64,000 nt of DNA from positions 62,001-126,000 of the forward strand of contig NZ_JAOEGU010000004.1 of the NCBI RefSeq assembly GCF_025583945.1. The letters are read 5' to 3'. This document shows positions 1-10,420 of this stretch, piece by piece. Under the pieces are notes generated by a model. That model ran no database searches, was not told the DNA's origin, and saw nothing but the letters and a program-made list of their open reading frames with translations. Within the stretch, counting starts at the first letter, position 1, and each line of letters begins with the position of its first letter. This DNA comes from Methylobacter psychrophilus (GTDB lineage: Bacteria > Pseudomonadota > Gammaproteobacteria > Methylococcales > Methylomonadaceae). The position numbers and the translations under genes were made by a program.

Positions 1-62
1 TTCTAGAAGATGGAAAGAAAGTCAGATATTTTAAGTCAACAAATGAAGTTGTTGATGTGTAA
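1..62 (+). CDS. rplX: Ribosomal protein L24, C-terminal end (partial)
   Basis: The first 62 bases encode the last 19 residues of a protein ending in EVVDV and a TAA stop, which fits the C-terminus of 50S protein L24. L24 starts assembly of the large subunit. The position immediately upstream of rplE is the standard spc-operon order, and that order supports the call more than the short peptide itself. The gene is cut by the window edge. Confidence 0.85.
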   Translation, partial: LEDGKKVRYFKSTNEVVDV

Positions 63-76
63 GGTGCAGATGAATC

Positions 77-616
77 ATGGCTAGATTAGAAACCGTATAT
101 AAAGAAAAAATTCTTCCCGCATTAGTTGAGCAGTTCGCTTATAAATCTATTATGCAGGCCCCGCGTATCACTAAAATAACGCTCAATATGGGTGTTGGTG
201 GTGCAGTAGCTGATAAAAAAGTTCTACAATCTGCTCTTTCTGACATGGAAAAAATTTCCGGTCAAAAGCCTATTGTGACACTTGCTAGAAAATCAATCGC
301 CGGGTTTAAAATTCGTGACGATATGCCTATTGGTTGCAAGGTTACCTTGCGTAGCGATAGAATGTATGAATTTTTAGATCGGTTAATAAGTATATCTATT
401 CCAAGAATACGTGATTTCAGGGGTTTAAGCCCTAAAAGCTTTGATGGTCGTGGTAATTATTCCATGGGTGTTAAAGAGCAAATCATATTTCCTGAAATTG
501 ATTATGATAAAATTGACACTTTGCGTGGTATGGATATTACTATCACTACTACAGCACAAACCAACGAAGAAGGTTTGGCTTTGTTAAAGCTGTTTAATTT
601 TCCATTTAAGAGCTAA
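77..616 (+). CDS. rplE: 50S ribosomal protein L5
   Basis: This 179-residue protein has the full length of bacterial L5, which binds 5S rRNA in the central protuberance of the large subunit. The sequence holds the typical [13 protein letters not shown] stretch near residue 36 and the conserved [20 protein letters not shown] block near residue 115. It lies 14 bp after rplX and 14 bp before rpsN, so it is co-transcribed in the spc operon. Nothing unusual is visible. Confidence 0.98.
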   Translation: MARLETVYKEKILPALVEQFAYKSIMQAPRITKITLNMGVGGAVADKKVLQSALSDMEKISGQKPIVTLARKSIAGFKIRDDMPIGCKVTLRSDRMYEFLDRLISISIPRIRDFRGLSPKSFDGRGNYSMGVKEQIIFPEIDYDKIDTLRGMDITITTTAQTNEEGLALLKLFNFPFKS

Positions 617-630
617 GGGGCAGTTTTAAC

Positions 631-936
631 ATGGCTAAAAAGTCAATGATTGCGCGTGAAGACAAGCGTAAAAAATTAGTAAAAAAATATGATGTTAAAC
701 GTAAGGCTCTAAAAGAAACAATAAGAGACCCTAACGCTTCGTATGAAGATAAAGAAACTGCTCATTTACAACTCCAAAAATTACCAAGGGACTCTAGTGT
801 AACAAGGGTCCGTAACCGTTGTAATTTAACTGGACGTCCGCATGGGTATTACCGTAAGTTTGGTCTTAGTAGAAATAAATTAAGAGAAGCTACTATGCGC
901 GGTGATGTTCCTGGCGTAGTCAAAGCAAGTTGGTAA
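631..936 (+). CDS. rpsN: 30S ribosomal protein S14
   Basis: At 101 residues this is the long, zinc-free form of S14, as is usual in Gammaproteobacteria: the CxxC pairs of the short form are missing. The C-terminal half contains the conserved [20 protein letters not shown] block. S14 acts in the head of the small subunit. The gene sits between rplE and rpsH as expected. Confidence 0.98.
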   Translation: MAKKSMIAREDKRKKLVKKYDVKRKALKETIRDPNASYEDKETAHLQLQKLPRDSSVTRVRNRCNLTGRPHGYYRKFGLSRNKLREATMRGDVPGVVKASW

Positions 937-967
937 GATCTGTTAGATCAAAGTTGGAGATAAAAAA

Positions 968-1363
968 ATGAGTATGACAGACCCAGTAGCAGATATGCTG
1001 ACTCGTATAAGAAACGGGCAATCTGCCGGTAAAAAAAGTATTAAACAACCTTCTTCAAAATTGAAAGTATCCATTGCTAAGGTACTTAAAGAAGAAGGTT
1101 ATATTACAGAATTTAGCACTGAAACCAACGGTAGTCACACTGAAATGACTGTTGAGTTGAAATATTATAAAGGTGCTCCTGTAATTGAAGCTATAAAAAG
1201 AATTAGTAGGCCTGGTTTACGTATTTATAAGTCTAAAGACGAATTGCCAAAAGTTCTTGGCGGCTTAGGGATTGCTATTGTATCAACATCAAATGGTGTT
1301 ATGACTGATAGAGCTGCCCGTGCCATTGGCCATGGTGGCGAAGTTATTTGCACTGTTTGTTAA
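968..1363 (+). CDS. rpsH: 30S ribosomal protein S8
   Basis: The 131-residue protein starts with the S8 signature [18 protein letters not shown] and ends with the conserved GGEVICTVC-type tail. S8 binds the central domain of 16S rRNA, and in Escherichia coli it also represses translation of the spc operon by binding the mRNA near rplE. Whether that control exists here cannot be judged from the sequence. A GGAGA ribosome-binding site precedes the ATG. Confidence 0.98.
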   Translation: MSMTDPVADMLTRIRNGQSAGKKSIKQPSSKLKVSIAKVLKEEGYITEFSTETNGSHTEMTVELKYYKGAPVIEAIKRISRPGLRIYKSKDELPKVLGGLGIAIVSTSNGVMTDRAARAIGHGGEVICTVC

Positions 1364-1375
1364 TGTAGGTGTGTT

Positions 1376-1909
1376 ATGTCAAGAATTGCTAAAGCCCCAG
1401 TCATTATTCCAAGTGATGTAGAAATAAAATTAGATGGAAGCATCATGACTGTAAAAGGAATTAAGGGTGAGTTATCACTTACTCTTAATTCTGCAGTTAA
1501 TGTTGATATTGCAGATAATGTTGTACATGTTCAATGGGATAAAGATAACAAAAAAGCGACTGCTCAAGCTGGAACTGCTAGAGCGATCCTAAGTAATATG
1601 GTTACAGGTGTCTCTGCAGGATTTGAGAAAAAATTAACATTAATTGGTGTGGGTTACAGGGCTCAAGCAAAAGAAAGTATTCTCAGTCTTTCGCTTGGCT
1701 TCTCTCATCCAGTTGATTTTGAGGTTCCAGCTGGAATTACAGTTGAAACGCCAACTCAAACTGAAATAGTAGTCAGGGGAACTGATAAGCAACTAGTAGG
1801 TGAAGTATCTGCCAAAATTAGAGCTTATCGTCCTCCTGAGCCTTATAAAGGAAAGGGTGTCAGATACGCTGACGAGCATGTTGTAAGAAAAGAAGCCAAG
1901 AAGAAGTAA
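1376..1909 (+). CDS. rplF: 50S ribosomal protein L6
   Basis: The 177-residue protein has the two repeated L6 domains. The conserved C-terminal block [15 protein letters not shown], around residues 153-167, contacts 23S rRNA near the sarcin-ricin loop. Length and context are standard for the spc operon, with 12 bp to rpsH and 9 bp to rplR. Confidence 0.98.
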   Translation: MSRIAKAPVIIPSDVEIKLDGSIMTVKGIKGELSLTLNSAVNVDIADNVVHVQWDKDNKKATAQAGTARAILSNMVTGVSAGFEKKLTLIGVGYRAQAKESILSLSLGFSHPVDFEVPAGITVETPTQTEIVVRGTDKQLVGEVSAKIRAYRPPEPYKGKGVRYADEHVVRKEAKKK

Positions 1910-1918
1910 GGTAGCGTA

Positions 1919-2272
1919 ATGGATAAGAAAAAATCTAGAATGAAGCGCGCATTAAAATTGCGTTCAAAAATTAAGAGTTTAGGTGCAACTCGTTTATCAA
2001 TTCACAAAACCTCTCAGCATATATATGCTCAAGTGATTAGTGGTGATGGATGTACTACATTAGCCAGTGTATCAACTACTCAAGCAGAGATTAAAGCATC
2101 TTTAAAAAATACCGGTAATATTGAAGCTGCTGCTGAAATTGGAAAGTTTATTGCTCAAAAAGCTATTGCTGCCGGGGTAACTGTAGTTGCTTTTGATCGC
2201 TCAGGATTTAAATACCATGGTCGCGTAAAAGCATTAGCAGATGCTGCACGTGAAGCCGGCTTGAAATTTTAG
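1919..2272 (+). CDS. rplR: 50S ribosomal protein L18
   Basis: The 117-residue protein has a basic N-terminus ([18 protein letters not shown]) and the conserved C-terminal block [21 protein letters not shown]18 brings 5S rRNA to the large subunit together with L5. Its position between rplF and rpsE is canonical. Confidence 0.98.
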   Translation: MDKKKSRMKRALKLRSKIKSLGATRLSIHKTSQHIYAQVISGDGCTTLASVSTTQAEIKASLKNTGNIEAAAEIGKFIAQKAIAAGVTVVAFDRSGFKYHGRVKALADAAREAGLKF

Positions 2273-2283
2273 GAGAATAAAAA

Positions 2284-2790
2284 ATGGCTACAGCACCTGC
2301 TCAAGGTAGTACTGACGGTTTACAAGAGAAATTAGTTAATGTAAGGCGTGTTGCAAAAGTTGTTAAAGGCGGTAGAGTTTTTGGCTTTACTGCGCTAACT
2401 GTTGTTGGTGATGGTGAAGGTCGCGTTGGCTACGGTGTTAGCAAGGCTCGTGAAGTGCCTATTGCTATTCAAAAGTCACTGGAACAAGCGCGCAAAAACA
2501 TGCGTAAAGTTTCATTAAAAGGTGATACTTTGCAATATCCAATCATGAATACGACTGGCGCCGCCAAAGTTTATATGCAACCTGCGTCTGAAGGTACAGG
2601 TATCATTGCTGGTGGAGCAATGAGAGCTGTATTTGAAGTTGTTGGAGTGCATAACGTATTGGCAAAATGTATAGGAACCAGTAATCCCATTAATGTTGTA
2701 AGAGCAACAATTAACGGTTTGACCGGAATGCATAATGCTAACCAGATAGCTGCAAAACGCGGTTTATCAGTTGAACAGATTATTGGATAG
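2284..2790 (+). CDS. rpsE: 30S ribosomal protein S5
   Basis: The 168-residue protein carries the N-terminal double-stranded-RNA-binding fold with [18 protein letters not shown] and a C-terminal S5 domain with the [15 protein letters not shown] motif. S5 acts in mRNA entry and decoding fidelity. A GGAG ribosome-binding site lies seven to ten bases before the ATG. Open frames on the opposite strand here are shadows of this gene. Confidence 0.98.
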   Translation: MATAPAQGSTDGLQEKLVNVRRVAKVVKGGRVFGFTALTVVGDGEGRVGYGVSKAREVPIAIQKSLEQARKNMRKVSLKGDTLQYPIMNTTGAAKVYMQPASEGTGIIAGGAMRAVFEVVGVHNVLAKCIGTSNPINVVRATINGLTGMHNANQIAAKRGLSVEQIIG

Positions 2791-2795
2791 TTGCG

Positions 2796-2981
2796 ATGAC
2801 TGCTACTAAATTAAGTGTAACAATGACAAAAAGCAAGTTTGGTCGCCTTCCGCGCCATCAAGCTTGTTTGAAAGGCTTGGGCCTGCGCAAAATCAACCAA
2901 ACAGTTGAGGTTCTTAACACGCCCGAAAACAGAGGTATGATAAACAAAGTATCATACATGCTAAAAGTTGAGGAAGTGTAA
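2796..2981 (+). CDS. rpmD: 50S ribosomal protein L30
   Basis: The 61-residue protein has the L30 core [19 protein letters not shown] followed by [12 protein letters not shown]. The stop codon overlaps the rplO start by one base (TAATG), which suggests translational coupling. Length and place in the operon are standard. Confidence 0.97.
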   Translation: MTATKLSVTMTKSKFGRLPRHQACLKGLGLRKINQTVEVLNTPENRGMINKVSYMLKVEEV

Positions 2982-3415
2982 TGTATTTAAATACTATTCA
3001 GGCTGCCGTAGGCGCCCGTAAAAAATCAAAGCGCGTTGGTCGCGGTATAGGTTGTACGCTTGGTAAGACATGTGGAAGAGGGCACAAAGGGCAAAAATCC
3101 CGTAGTGGTGGCTTTCATAAGGTTGGCTTTGAGGGTGGGCAGATGCCATTACAACGCCGGTTACCAAAAGTTGGTTTTACTTCACTTAAAAGCAAATATT
3201 CAGCCGAGGTTCGTCTAGGTGAATTAAATGCTTTAGTTGCTGATGTAATAGACTTGAAAGTTCTCATTGATGCTAATATCGTTCCTGCTTTTACAAAAAC
3301 TGCGAAAGTTATTCAATCCGGTGTCGTAAGTAAGGCGGTTAATATTAAAGGTATTAAAGTAACGCCTGGTGCTAGAGAATCTATAGAAGCTGCTGGCGGC
3401 AAAGTAGAGGTATAA
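2981..3415 (+). CDS. rplO: 50S ribosomal protein L15
   Basis: The 144-residue protein has the glycine- and basic-rich N-terminus typical of L15 ([20 protein letters not shown], then [15 protein letters not shown]) and the C-terminal [18 protein letters not shown] tail. L15 is a late-assembly core protein of the large subunit. Its stop codon is followed directly by the GTG start of secY. Confidence 0.98.
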   Translation: MYLNTIQAAVGARKKSKRVGRGIGCTLGKTCGRGHKGQKSRSGGFHKVGFEGGQMPLQRRLPKVGFTSLKSKYSAEVRLGELNALVADVIDLKVLIDANIVPAFTKTAKVIQSGVVSKAVNIKGIKVTPGARESIEAAGGKVEV

Positions 3416-4738
3416 GTGAGTACTTCAACAGCTCAAATGGCTAACAAATCAGGTAATTTCTCAGAGCTTAAGTCAAGATTAATTTTTGTTCTGGGCGCTT
3501 TATTCGTATATAGAATCGGTTCACATATTCCCGTTCCCGGGATAGATCCGAAAGCGCTTGCGGTTATGTTTGAACAGCAAAGTGGATCCATATTAGACAT
3601 GTTCAACATGTTTTCTGGTGGTGCTTTGATGAGGTTAAGTCTGTTTGCGCTTGGTATAATGCCGTATATTTCTGCATCAATTATTATGCAGTTAATGACT
3701 GTCGTTATACCTTCCATGGAACAAATGAAAAAAGAGGGGGAGTCAGGAAGACGTAAAATTTCTCAATTCACTCGGTATGGTACCGTTGTTCTAGCAACAT
3801 TTCAAGCTATCGGAATATCGCTCGCTTTGCAGAATCAAACAGCTGGTGGTCTTTCTGTGGTTTTGACTCCTGGAGTTGGATTTGTAGCCATTACTGCTAT
3901 TACATTAGTTACTGGCACTGTTTTCTTAATGTGGCTTGGTGAGCAAGTAACTGAGCGAGGAATTGGTAACGGAATTTCAATGATTATTTTTGCCGGTATT
4001 GTTTCTGGATTACCCAAAGCGATAGGCGGAACCTTGGAATTAGCCAGAACTGGTGAGATGAATGGAGCATTTATAATATTATTGTTTCTGTTGTCGCTTT
4101 CTGTGACTGCACTTGTTGTTTTTGTTGAAAGAGGGCAGAGAAGAATACTTATTAACTATCCTAAAAGACAGCAAGGACGTAAGTTATATGGCGGGCAAAG
4201 TAGTTTTTTACCGTTGAAGTTAAATATGGCTGGCGTAATTCCTCCTATTTTTGCTTCAAGTATAATTTTGTTTCCGGCCACTATTGCTGGCTGGTTTGGC
4301 AATAGCGAAGGTTTTACCTGGCTTCAGGATGTGGCGACAATGTTGTCTCCTGGACAGCCGGTATACGTAATGTTTTATGCGGCAGCAATTATCTTCTTTT
4401 GTTTCTTTTATACTGCACTAGTGTTTAATTCTAAAGAAACAGCTGAAAACTTAAAGAAATCAGGAGCTTTTTTACCTGGTATCAGGCCTGGATTGCAGAC
4501 GGCTTCGTACATTGATAAAGTAATGACTAGATTGACTCTTATTGGTGCATTCTATATAACCTTGGTTTGTTTGCTGCCTGAGTTTTTAATAGTATACTGG
4601 AACGTCCCGTTTTATTTTGGTGGAACTTCTTTGTTGATTATTGTGGTCGTAGTGATGGATTTTATTTCTCAAATGCAAACCCACGTAATGTCGCAACAAT
4701 ATGAAGGCTTAATGAAAAAAGCCAATCTAAAAAAATAA
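3416..4738 (+). CDS. secY: Preprotein translocase channel subunit SecY
   Basis: The 440-residue inner-membrane protein has the ten hydrophobic segments expected of SecY, the pore of the SecYEG translocon. Typical motifs are [11 protein letters not shown] near residue 35, the plug-region [23 protein letters not shown], and the cytosolic loop with LWLGEQ-like and ERGIGNG residues. The start codon is GTG, placed immediately after the rplO stop, so translation is probably coupled. Its length and position between rplO and rpmJ are standard. Confidence 0.98.
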   Translation: MSTSTAQMANKSGNFSELKSRLIFVLGALFVYRIGSHIPVPGIDPKALAVMFEQQSGSILDMFNMFSGGALMRLSLFALGIMPYISASIIMQLMTVVIPSMEQMKKEGESGRRKISQFTRYGTVVLATFQAIGISLALQNQTAGGLSVVLTPGVGFVAITAITLVTGTVFLMWLGEQVTERGIGNGISMIIFAGIVSGLPKAIGGTLELARTGEMNGAFIILLFLLSLSVTALVVFVERGQRRILINYPKRQQGRKLYGGQSSFLPLKLNMAGVIPPIFASSIILFPATIAGWFGNSEGFTWLQDVATMLSPGQPVYVMFYAAAIIFFCFFYTALVFNSKETAENLKKSGAFLPGIRPGLQTASYIDKVMTRLTLIGAFYITLVCLLPEFLIVYWNVPFYFGGTSLLIIVVVVMDFISQMQTHVMSQQYEGLMKKANLKK

Positions 4739-4769
4739 TTAACAAGCAAGAAAAATTTAGGAGTTAGCT

Positions 4770-4883
4770 GTGAAAGTTCGTGCTTCTGTAAAAACAATTT
4801 GTAGAAATTGTAAAATTGTAAAAAGAAACGGCGTTGTTAGAGTTATTTGTGTTGATGGAAGGCACAAACAACGACAAGGCTAA
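4770..4883 (+). CDS. rpmJ: 50S ribosomal protein L36
   Basis: This 37-residue protein starts with GTG. It reads [17 protein letters not shown] and ends GRHKQRQG, the L36 pattern. The zinc-type cysteines (C11, C14 and C27, with a histidine near the end) are present, so this is the zinc-binding form. A strong AGGAG ribosome-binding site lies upstream. The gene separates the spc block from the alpha block. Confidence 0.96.
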   Translation: MKVRASVKTICRNCKIVKRNGVVRVICVDGRHKQRQG

Positions 4884-4890
4884 ATAATTG

Positions 4891-4919
4891 TTGCGCCTCA
4901 ATTACTGCAATGCTATAAT
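4891..4919 (+). promoter_or_regulatory. Probable promoter of the rpsM-rplQ (alpha) block
   Basis: A perfect TATAAT at 4914-4919 is preceded by TGC, giving an extended -10 element. A TTGCGC box lies 17 bp upstream at 4891-4896. About 40 bp further down, just before rpsM, is a short stem (TACTC / GAGTA) in the leader, a place where S4 represses translation in Escherichia coli. The promoter reading is firm in form, but the regulatory role of the leader is inferred. Confidence 0.6.
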
Positions 4920-4960
4920 TCGGCGCTTAACTTTAGAGTACTACTCAGGGGAGTATCTAG

Positions 4961-5317
4961 ATGGCACGTATTGCCGGGATAAATATACCAGATCATAAGC
5001 ATTCAGTAATAGCATTAACTGCAATCTATGGTGTTGGTCGTCAAACTGCAAGTGAAATTTGCGTTAAGGTTGGTATACTACCTTCCGTAAAAATTAAAGA
5101 ACTGACTGAAGAGCAATTAGAAGCTATTCGTAATGTGGTTTCGAAGATGACAGTGGAAGGTGATCTGCGTCGTGAAGTTTCTATGAATATCAAGCGTTTG
5201 ATGGATCTAGGTTGCTATCGCGGAATAAGGCATCGCCGAGGTTTGCCATTAAGAGGGCAGAGAACGAGAACAAATGCTCGTACTCGTAAAGGTCCACGCA
5301 AACCTATTAGAAAATAA
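4961..5317 (+). CDS. rpsM: 30S ribosomal protein S13
   Basis: The 118-residue protein begins [20 protein letters not shown] and has the basic C-terminal tail [19 protein letters not shown], both S13 signatures. S13 lies in the head of the small subunit and contacts tRNA and L5 across the subunit bridge. It is the first gene of the alpha block, with its own promoter upstream and a GGGGAG ribosome-binding site. Confidence 0.98.
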   Translation: MARIAGINIPDHKHSVIALTAIYGVGRQTASEICVKVGILPSVKIKELTEEQLEAIRNVVSKMTVEGDLRREVSMNIKRLMDLGCYRGIRHRRGLPLRGQRTRTNARTRKGPRKPIRK

Positions 5318-5341
5318 GATATCCCTTAAGAGGTCGAAGTA

Positions 5342-5728
5342 ATGGCTAGTCCAAACCGTTCAAGAAAACGTATCAAAAAAGAAGTTGCAGATGGCATCGT
5401 TCACGTGCACGCTTCTTTCAATAACACAATCATAACTATAACAGATAGAAAAGGCAACGCGTTGTCTTGGGCAACATCTGGTGGTTCAGGTTTCCGTGGA
5501 TCAAGAAAAAGTACTCCATTTGCTGCGCAGGTTGCTGCTGAAAAAGCTGGCATTGTCGCGCAAGAGTTCGGTATGAAAAATCTTGATGTCATGATTAAAG
5601 GTCCCGGTCCTGGTCGTGAATCCGCTGTGCGTTCATTGAACAATCTCGGTTTTAAAATTAATAATATCGTTGATGTGACGCCTATTCCTCATAATGGATG
5701 TCGTCCGCCTAAGAAACGCCGCGTATAA
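5342..5728 (+). CDS. rpsK: 30S ribosomal protein S11
   Basis: The 128-residue protein has the conserved stretch [18 protein letters not shown] near residue 22 and the C-terminal [18 protein letters not shown], both diagnostic of S11. S11 forms part of the platform of the 30S subunit. The frame on the opposite strand is a shadow. Confidence 0.98.
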   Translation: MASPNRSRKRIKKEVADGIVHVHASFNNTIITITDRKGNALSWATSGGSGFRGSRKSTPFAAQVAAEKAGIVAQEFGMKNLDVMIKGPGPGRESAVRSLNNLGFKINNIVDVTPIPHNGCRPPKKRRV

Positions 5729-5746
5729 AGAATCTGGAGTAGTATC

Positions 5747-6367
5747 ATGGCAAGATATCTTGGACCCACTTGTAAGTTAAGTCGAAGAGAAGGGACTGAT
5801 CTGTTTTTAAAAAGCAGAGGAAAGTCTTTAGAAAATAAATGTAAGTTAGATCAAAGGCCCGGTCAGCATGGTACCAAACGTACCAGAAGTTCTGACTATG
5901 CGCTTCAATTGCGAGCAAAGCAGCGTCTACGCAGAATTTATGGGATTCTAGAGAAACAATTTAGAAATTACTATAAGTCTGCTGATATGAAAAAAGGTGC
6001 TACCGGCGAAAACTTATTGAATCTTCTTGAATCAAGATTAGATAATGTGGTGTATCGCATGGGTTTTGCTTGTACACGAGCAGAAGCTCGTCAGTTAGTT
6101 GGTCACAAATCTATTCAGGTAAATGGTGCATTGATTAATGTTCCTTCTTATCAGGTAGCTCCTGGTGATATTTTAACAGTTAGAGAAAAATCAAAGAAGC
6201 AGCAACGAATTGTTGATGCCCTAACTGTAACTGAGCAATACGGATTCCCTAATTGGGTTGAAGTTAACTCAAAAACCATGTCTGGAACATTTAGTTCTTT
6301 ACCTGATCGTGTTGATTTAGGTAGCGACATCAATGAGCAGCTGGTTGTCGAGCTTTACTCTAAATAA
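5747..6367 (+). CDS. rpsD: 30S ribosomal protein S4
   Basis: The 206-residue protein has an N-terminal S4 domain starting [19 protein letters not shown] and an S4 RNA-binding region ([20 protein letters not shown], then HKSIQVNG) at about residues 97-125. S4 starts 30S assembly and is the known autogenous repressor of the alpha operon in Escherichia coli. Length and order are standard. Confidence 0.98.
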   Translation: MARYLGPTCKLSRREGTDLFLKSRGKSLENKCKLDQRPGQHGTKRTRSSDYALQLRAKQRLRRIYGILEKQFRNYYKSADMKKGATGENLLNLLESRLDNVVYRMGFACTRAEARQLVGHKSIQVNGALINVPSYQVAPGDILTVREKSKKQQRIVDALTVTEQYGFPNWVEVNSKTMSGTFSSLPDRVDLGSDINEQLVVELYSK

Positions 6368-6388
6368 TTGCAGTTCTGAGGGATATAA

Positions 6389-7405
6389 ATGCAGAGTTCT
6401 ATTTCTGGCTTATTAAAGCCTCGACTAGTTGAGGTTGTTAGTAAAACACCTAATCATTCCAGGATTGTTATAGAACCGCTTGAGCGTGGTTTTGGTCATT
6501 CTCTTGGCAATGCCTTGAGGCGTGTGCTGTTATCCACGATTCCAGGCTGTGCAGTTACGGATGTGGAAATTGAAGGTGTTCTCCATGAGTACACAACTAT
6601 AGAGGGTGTTCAGGAAGATGTAATTGATATCTTGCTGAACCTCAAAAAATTAGCAGTAGTGCTTCATTCGAAAGATGAAATTGAGCTTACGCTATCAAAA
6701 AATGGTGCAGGTTGTGTTACTGCAGCTGATATAAGTCTCCCGCATGACGTTGAGATTATTAATCCAGATTTAGTTATAGCCAATTTAACTCAAACTGGCG
6801 CACTGAATATGAAAATTAGAGTGCGTCGCGGAAGAGGCTATGAACCAGTTAGTGTTCGTAAATTAAACTCTGAACATAGTTTGGCTGTTGGTGCATTGCA
6901 ATTGGATGCCTCTTATAGTCCAATTGTAAAAGTAGCTTATCAGGTTGAAAGTACTCGTGTTGAACAGCGTACTAATTTAGATAAGTTAGTTATTGAACTG
7001 GAAACAAACGGAACTGTTGATCCAGAAGAAACGATAAAAATGGCTGCTACAATACTTCACGATCAGCTATCTGTTTTTGTTGACTTCGAAAAAGTCAATG
7101 AAAAAGAAGCAGAAGAAGAAGTAGAAGTTGAGGAAGTATTTGATCCTGTTCTGCTTCGTCCTGTTGATGATCTTGAGTTAACGGTTCGTTCTGCTAATTG
7201 TTTAAAAGCCGAGAATATATTTTATATTGGTGATTTAATTCAGCGTACTGAAGTTGAGCTATTAAAAACACCTAATCTTGGAAAAAAATCTTTAACAGAA
7301 ATTAAAGATATACTTGCACTTAAGGGTTTATCACTAGGTATGCGATTAGAAAATTGGCCGCCGGATAACCTAGCTGATCAATCACATGCAATATCAACAC
7401 ATTAA
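6389..7405 (+). CDS. rpoA: RNA polymerase alpha subunit
   Basis: At 338 residues this is slightly longer than the usual 329. The N-terminal dimerisation domain ([21 protein letters not shown] near residue 31) is followed by an acidic linker rich in glutamate at about 235-250, then the C-terminal domain that binds UP elements and activators ([11 protein letters not shown], then [14 protein letters not shown]). The extra length is in the acidic linker and the C-terminal tail. Co-transcription with rpsD and rplQ is canonical. Confidence 0.98.
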   Translation: MQSSISGLLKPRLVEVVSKTPNHSRIVIEPLERGFGHSLGNALRRVLLSTIPGCAVTDVEIEGVLHEYTTIEGVQEDVIDILLNLKKLAVVLHSKDEIELTLSKNGAGCVTAADISLPHDVEIINPDLVIANLTQTGALNMKIRVRRGRGYEPVSVRKLNSEHSLAVGALQLDASYSPIVKVAYQVESTRVEQRTNLDKLVIELETNGTVDPEETIKMAATILHDQLSVFVDFEKVNEKEAEEEVEVEEVFDPVLLRPVDDLELTVRSANCLKAENIFYIGDLIQRTEVELLKTPNLGKKSLTEIKDILALKGLSLGMRLENWPPDNLADQSHAISTH

Positions 7406-7422
7406 CATTAGGTCTTCGTATA

Positions 7423-7785
7423 ATGAGACATCGTAAATCAGGTAGAAAATTTAATATGAATAGCAGCCATCGTAAGGCGCTATTCAGCAATATGGTTAGT
7501 TCGTTATTTAAGCACGAGTTAATTAAAACAACTTTACCTAAAGCTAAAGAATTAAGAAGCTTTGCTGAGCCCTTGATTACTTTATCTAAAGAAGATAGCG
7601 TAGCCAAAAGACGTCTTGCATTTGCAAGATTACGCGATCGTGAAGTTGTAACCAAGCTTTTTAATGAATTAGGTCCACGTTATAAAAATAGAGCAGGTGG
7701 CTATTTACGTATCATGAAATGTGGATTCAGGCCGGGTGATGACGCACCTATGGCTTATGTTGAATTGGTTGACAGACCAGAATAG
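7423..7785 (+). CDS. rplQ: 50S ribosomal protein L17
   Basis: The 120-residue protein begins [20 protein letters not shown] and ends with the L17 pattern [25 protein letters not shown]. It is the last gene of the alpha block and is closed by a strong terminator 16 bp downstream. The opposite-strand frame over it is a shadow. Confidence 0.98.
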   Translation: MRHRKSGRKFNMNSSHRKALFSNMVSSLFKHELIKTTLPKAKELRSFAEPLITLSKEDSVAKRRLAFARLRDREVVTKLFNELGPRYKNRAGGYLRIMKCGFRPGDDAPMAYVELVDRPE

Positions 7786-7800
7786 TAGTTAAATATTAAA

Positions 7801-7839
7801 GACATAAAAAAAGCCGGTTAAACCGGCTTTTTTTATGTC
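7801..7839 (+). terminator. Perfect 19-bp stem terminator after rplQ
   Basis: The 39 bases form a perfect inverted repeat with 19-base arms around one central base. The core GCCGG/CCGGC is flanked by a run of seven A on the left and seven T on the right, so it works as a rho-independent terminator in either direction. It ends the ribosomal block. Confidence 0.95.
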
Positions 7840-8008
7840 TTTAATAACGCTATTACTGGCATTCAAAGCCTTTGAAAAAAATAAATATTGCAAATAAAGG
7901 TAATAAAGTTGGTATGGTTATGTGACCTTGGTTCGATACATGAAATCATATTAATGGTGCGTATTCTGTCGGGTAAGAAAAAGGCATTACTGCCTTTTTC
8001 TCCCCTAA

Positions 8009-8042
8009 GAACCGTACTTGAGAGTTTCCCCTCATACGGCTG
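8009..8042 (-). ncRNA. Group II intron domain V
   Basis: Read on the minus strand, this 34-nt hairpin has the AGC catalytic triad at its base (AGCCGTATGAGGGG), a GAAA loop and the closing strand AAGTACGGTT. This is the standard form of domain V. A second hairpin next to it towards 7968 is the likely domain VI that carries the branch-point adenosine. Confidence 0.85.
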
Positions 8043-8108
8043 AAGCCTCTTTTAAGGCACCTTTCGGCACCCGGTTTCACCACTTTTATCCGCATTTAAA
8101 TGCGGCTC

Positions 8109-8498
8109 TTAGCAATAGAGATGGCACATAATGAGGTTGCTTGACGCATTTGTCCCGCCATCGGCCCTTTTCACACGAAAACGAGTCTCCCAAGGAGTGT
8201 TCCGTTTGATTGGTTTCTGACAGTAAGGACATAATCGGTCTTGCTTCAGCCAGAGACGGTATAGCTTCATCCGACCTCTCGACGAGCTCAGCATTTTCTT
8301 TCCCCAACGGAATTCAAAATACCGAGCCCACTTGGGGTCGTGTGGATTGGCATCCGCTTTAATCTTGATATGCCGTTGTATTGGCGTATCAGCTTCTCTG
8401 AACAAGACTATTTCCCCCTGTTTTCCATTCTCTCTTTCTTCTGTGGCGGAAAATACCCAATTTCGGGCTCCTTTGGTTTTAAAGTATTTCTCTTTAAT
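8109..8498 (-). pseudogene. HNH-endonuclease tail of the maturase, cut off by an amber codon
   Basis: Directly after the TAG at 8499-8501 the same frame continues with an intact intron-protein tail: IKEKYFKTKGARNWVFSA, then DTPIQRHIKIKADANPHDP, then a CPYCQKPI zinc pair and a final NLIMCHLYC. This is the usual C-terminal HNH-type endonuclease domain of group II intron proteins. Either a single nonsense change has separated it from the reverse transcriptase, or the amber codon is read through. Confidence 0.8.
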
Positions 8499-9734
8499 CT
8501 ATTTAGCGCCCTTGTTTGGATGTCTTCTTGTCGCCCATTTCCATAGCATGGACCATACTTCGGCATCAACACGATTAAAGGTTTTCTTAGCGACGACATG
8601 CCGGTGATAATTTGCCCACCCGCGTAAAATCGGGTTGAGCATTTTTATCAGATTGGCTTGCTTGGCCGTTTTGTTGTCTTTGATGACGCCCCGAATTTTG
8701 CCAAGATGGGCTTCGACATTCGATTTCGACGGTTTTATTAGCAGCTTGTCGTCGTATTTGCGAATGTTCCATCCGAGAAAGTCAAACCCTTTCTTAATAT
8801 GCGTTATTTTGGTCTTTTCCGGCGACAAGACTAATCCGCGTTCCCCCAGAAATTCAACCACGGCAGGTTTTACCTCATTTTCCAGCCATTCTTCAGAGTT
8901 GCCGGTGATAATGAAGTCATCCGCATAACGCACCATATTCATTTTCAGGCCGGATTGCTTGCTTTTCGGAAATCTCGCCGAAAGCATTGCTTCCAAGCCA
9001 TCCAATGTCATATTGGCCAGGGCCGGACTGGCAATTCCCCCTTGCGGGGTTCCGGCTTCTGTGGGAAAGAGTTCGTTCTGATACACGTATCCCGCCTTGA
9101 GCCATTTCTGTAACATTAATTTGTCCGTAAGGACATTTTTGATCATCCAGTCATGGCTAATATTGTCGAAACAGCCTTTGATGTCGGCCTCTAGCACCCA
9201 TTCCGCTGAGCTTTTGCGAGCCAGTACAATAAAACATTGCTCTCCGGCGTCGGCTGTTGAACGCTCCGGCCTGAATCCGTATGAGTTCGGGTCGGCTGTC
9301 GTTTCCGCGACCGGCTCCAATGCAAGCAAATACAGCGCTTGCATGGCGCGGTCTTTCATCGTGGGAATGCCGAGAGGCCTTGTCTTGCCGTTTTTCTTCG
9401 GGATTAATACTCGCCGAAGTGGACGTGGCGAGTAACCTCGCCGCTGCATCGACGCTATCGCGTTGGTCTTTGCTCCCGGTGTTTTCCATGTGACCTTGTC
9501 CACACCGGCGGTGTTTTTGCCTTGATTTTCAGTCACCCGTTTTACGGCTAAAGCTTTGCCGCTAAACGAGTGGGTCAGCAGCCATTGCAAAGCTTTCACC
9601 TTGTTATGCCTGCCTTCCTGTGTGGCCTTCACAATACGCGCTTGCAGCCTCCTGACTTGACGAAGAACATCGGCCCAATTGATACCGTTCCAGATCAAAT
9701 CTGAAGGTGCACACGCCAATATTGCAGCGTTCAT
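8499..9734 (-). CDS. ltrA: Group II intron reverse transcriptase/maturase
   Basis: The 411-residue protein has the reverse transcriptase palm with the catalytic YADD (RYADDFIITG, near residue 267), upstream motifs PLGIPTMKDRAMQALYLLALEP and GTPQGGIASP, and a C-terminal maturase domain X (NPILRGWANYHRHVV). It would promote splicing and reverse transcription of the intron RNA. The reading frame stops at an amber codon (8499-8501) and continues in the same frame into an HNH region, so the original protein was probably about 541 residues long. Confidence 0.9.
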   Translation of the reverse strand: MNAAILACAPSDLIWNGINWADVLRQVRRLQARIVKATQEGRHNKVKALQWLLTHSFSGKALAVKRVTENQGKNTAGVDKVTWKTPGAKTNAIASMQRRGYSPRPLRRVLIPKKNGKTRPLGIPTMKDRAMQALYLLALEPVAETTADPNSYGFRPERSTADAGEQCFIVLARKSSAEWVLEADIKGCFDNISHDWMIKNVLTDKLMLQKWLKAGYVYQNELFPTEAGTPQGGIASPALANMTLDGLEAMLSARFPKSKQSGLKMNMVRYADDFIITGNSEEWLENEVKPAVVEFLGERGLVLSPEKTKITHIKKGFDFLGWNIRKYDDKLLIKPSKSNVEAHLGKIRGVIKDNKTAKQANLIKMLNPILRGWANYHRHVVAKKTFNRVDAEVWSMLWKWATRRHPNKGAK

Positions 9735-10420
9735 TTGCTTTCCTTCTGAAAGGGGTTCTACAAACTCTCTTGTGACAAGAGACCATGAGGAAGTCTGCCC
9801 GCTTTTGCGTGGGATGATGTTTCAACCCCTATCCACCCAATTACAGAGTGGCATTCGCTTTTTCCTCTTTCCTTTACCTGCACCTCCGATGGCGTTCCTT
9901 ACGGTTCGCTTGCCCACTGTTCAGGGCGGAAATATAGGCTTACGATGTTTCACAGCCGTTACACGATTAGCTTAGGCCCTGTCTATTCCCCGGCGATCAT
10001 TTGTCCCTGTGCCCGTATTAATCAAGCGAACAACCGATCACATACTTTTTAGTTCAAGCCTATCAGCATCTTTGGCTTGCTGTTCATTACGAGGTTTATC
10101 AACAGTTCACATCTATTGGCCTTACTATTCAGCCTAGCACCCCAGCCGCCTGACGCTGGCAGCATTTGGAATTACCTCACAGCTTTTCCTTCTTTTGCGA
10201 GGGGTTACATTGTCCCGATGGCTTCAAACCAAGCCGTTGCCAGCTTCGCCTGCATCGGTAGGCTACCGTTGAGGGAACAACGAGTCTCACTGCCTCTTTC
10301 GAGGTAAGACAATAACGGGTGTGACTTCATGTCGCACGGTTAATTTGAACACTGATTCTGTTCCAAATTAAATACCTAAAACCTAGCGCATCAGTAGAAA
10401 TGAGTTTTTACTCCAAGTGT

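Larger units (their letters stand above)
7968..10337 (-). mobile_element. Group II intron with maturase gene
   Basis: On the minus strand the element starts at 10337 with GTGCGAC, matching the GUGYG 5' end of group II introns. It ends near 7968 after a domain VI-like hairpin, with the 3' end ...CCCGAC. Domain V is recognisable at 8009-8042. The reverse transcriptase gene sits inside at 8109-9734. The region 9735-10337 has no convincing gene and is the structured domain I-IV 5' RNA. The intron lies about 130 bp beyond the rplQ terminator and outside any gene. The ends are inferred from motifs and may be off by a few bases. Confidence 0.85.

Noticed and set aside
2515-2733. Open frame of 72 codons on the minus strand within rpsE
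   Set aside because: It lies wholly inside a certain ribosomal gene and shows no domain; it is a shadow. The same holds for minus-strand frames over secY, rpsK, rpsD and rplQ.
8332-10307. Plus-strand open frames across the group II intron
   Set aside because: They are antisense to the maturase or run through structured intron RNA, and show no protein motif.
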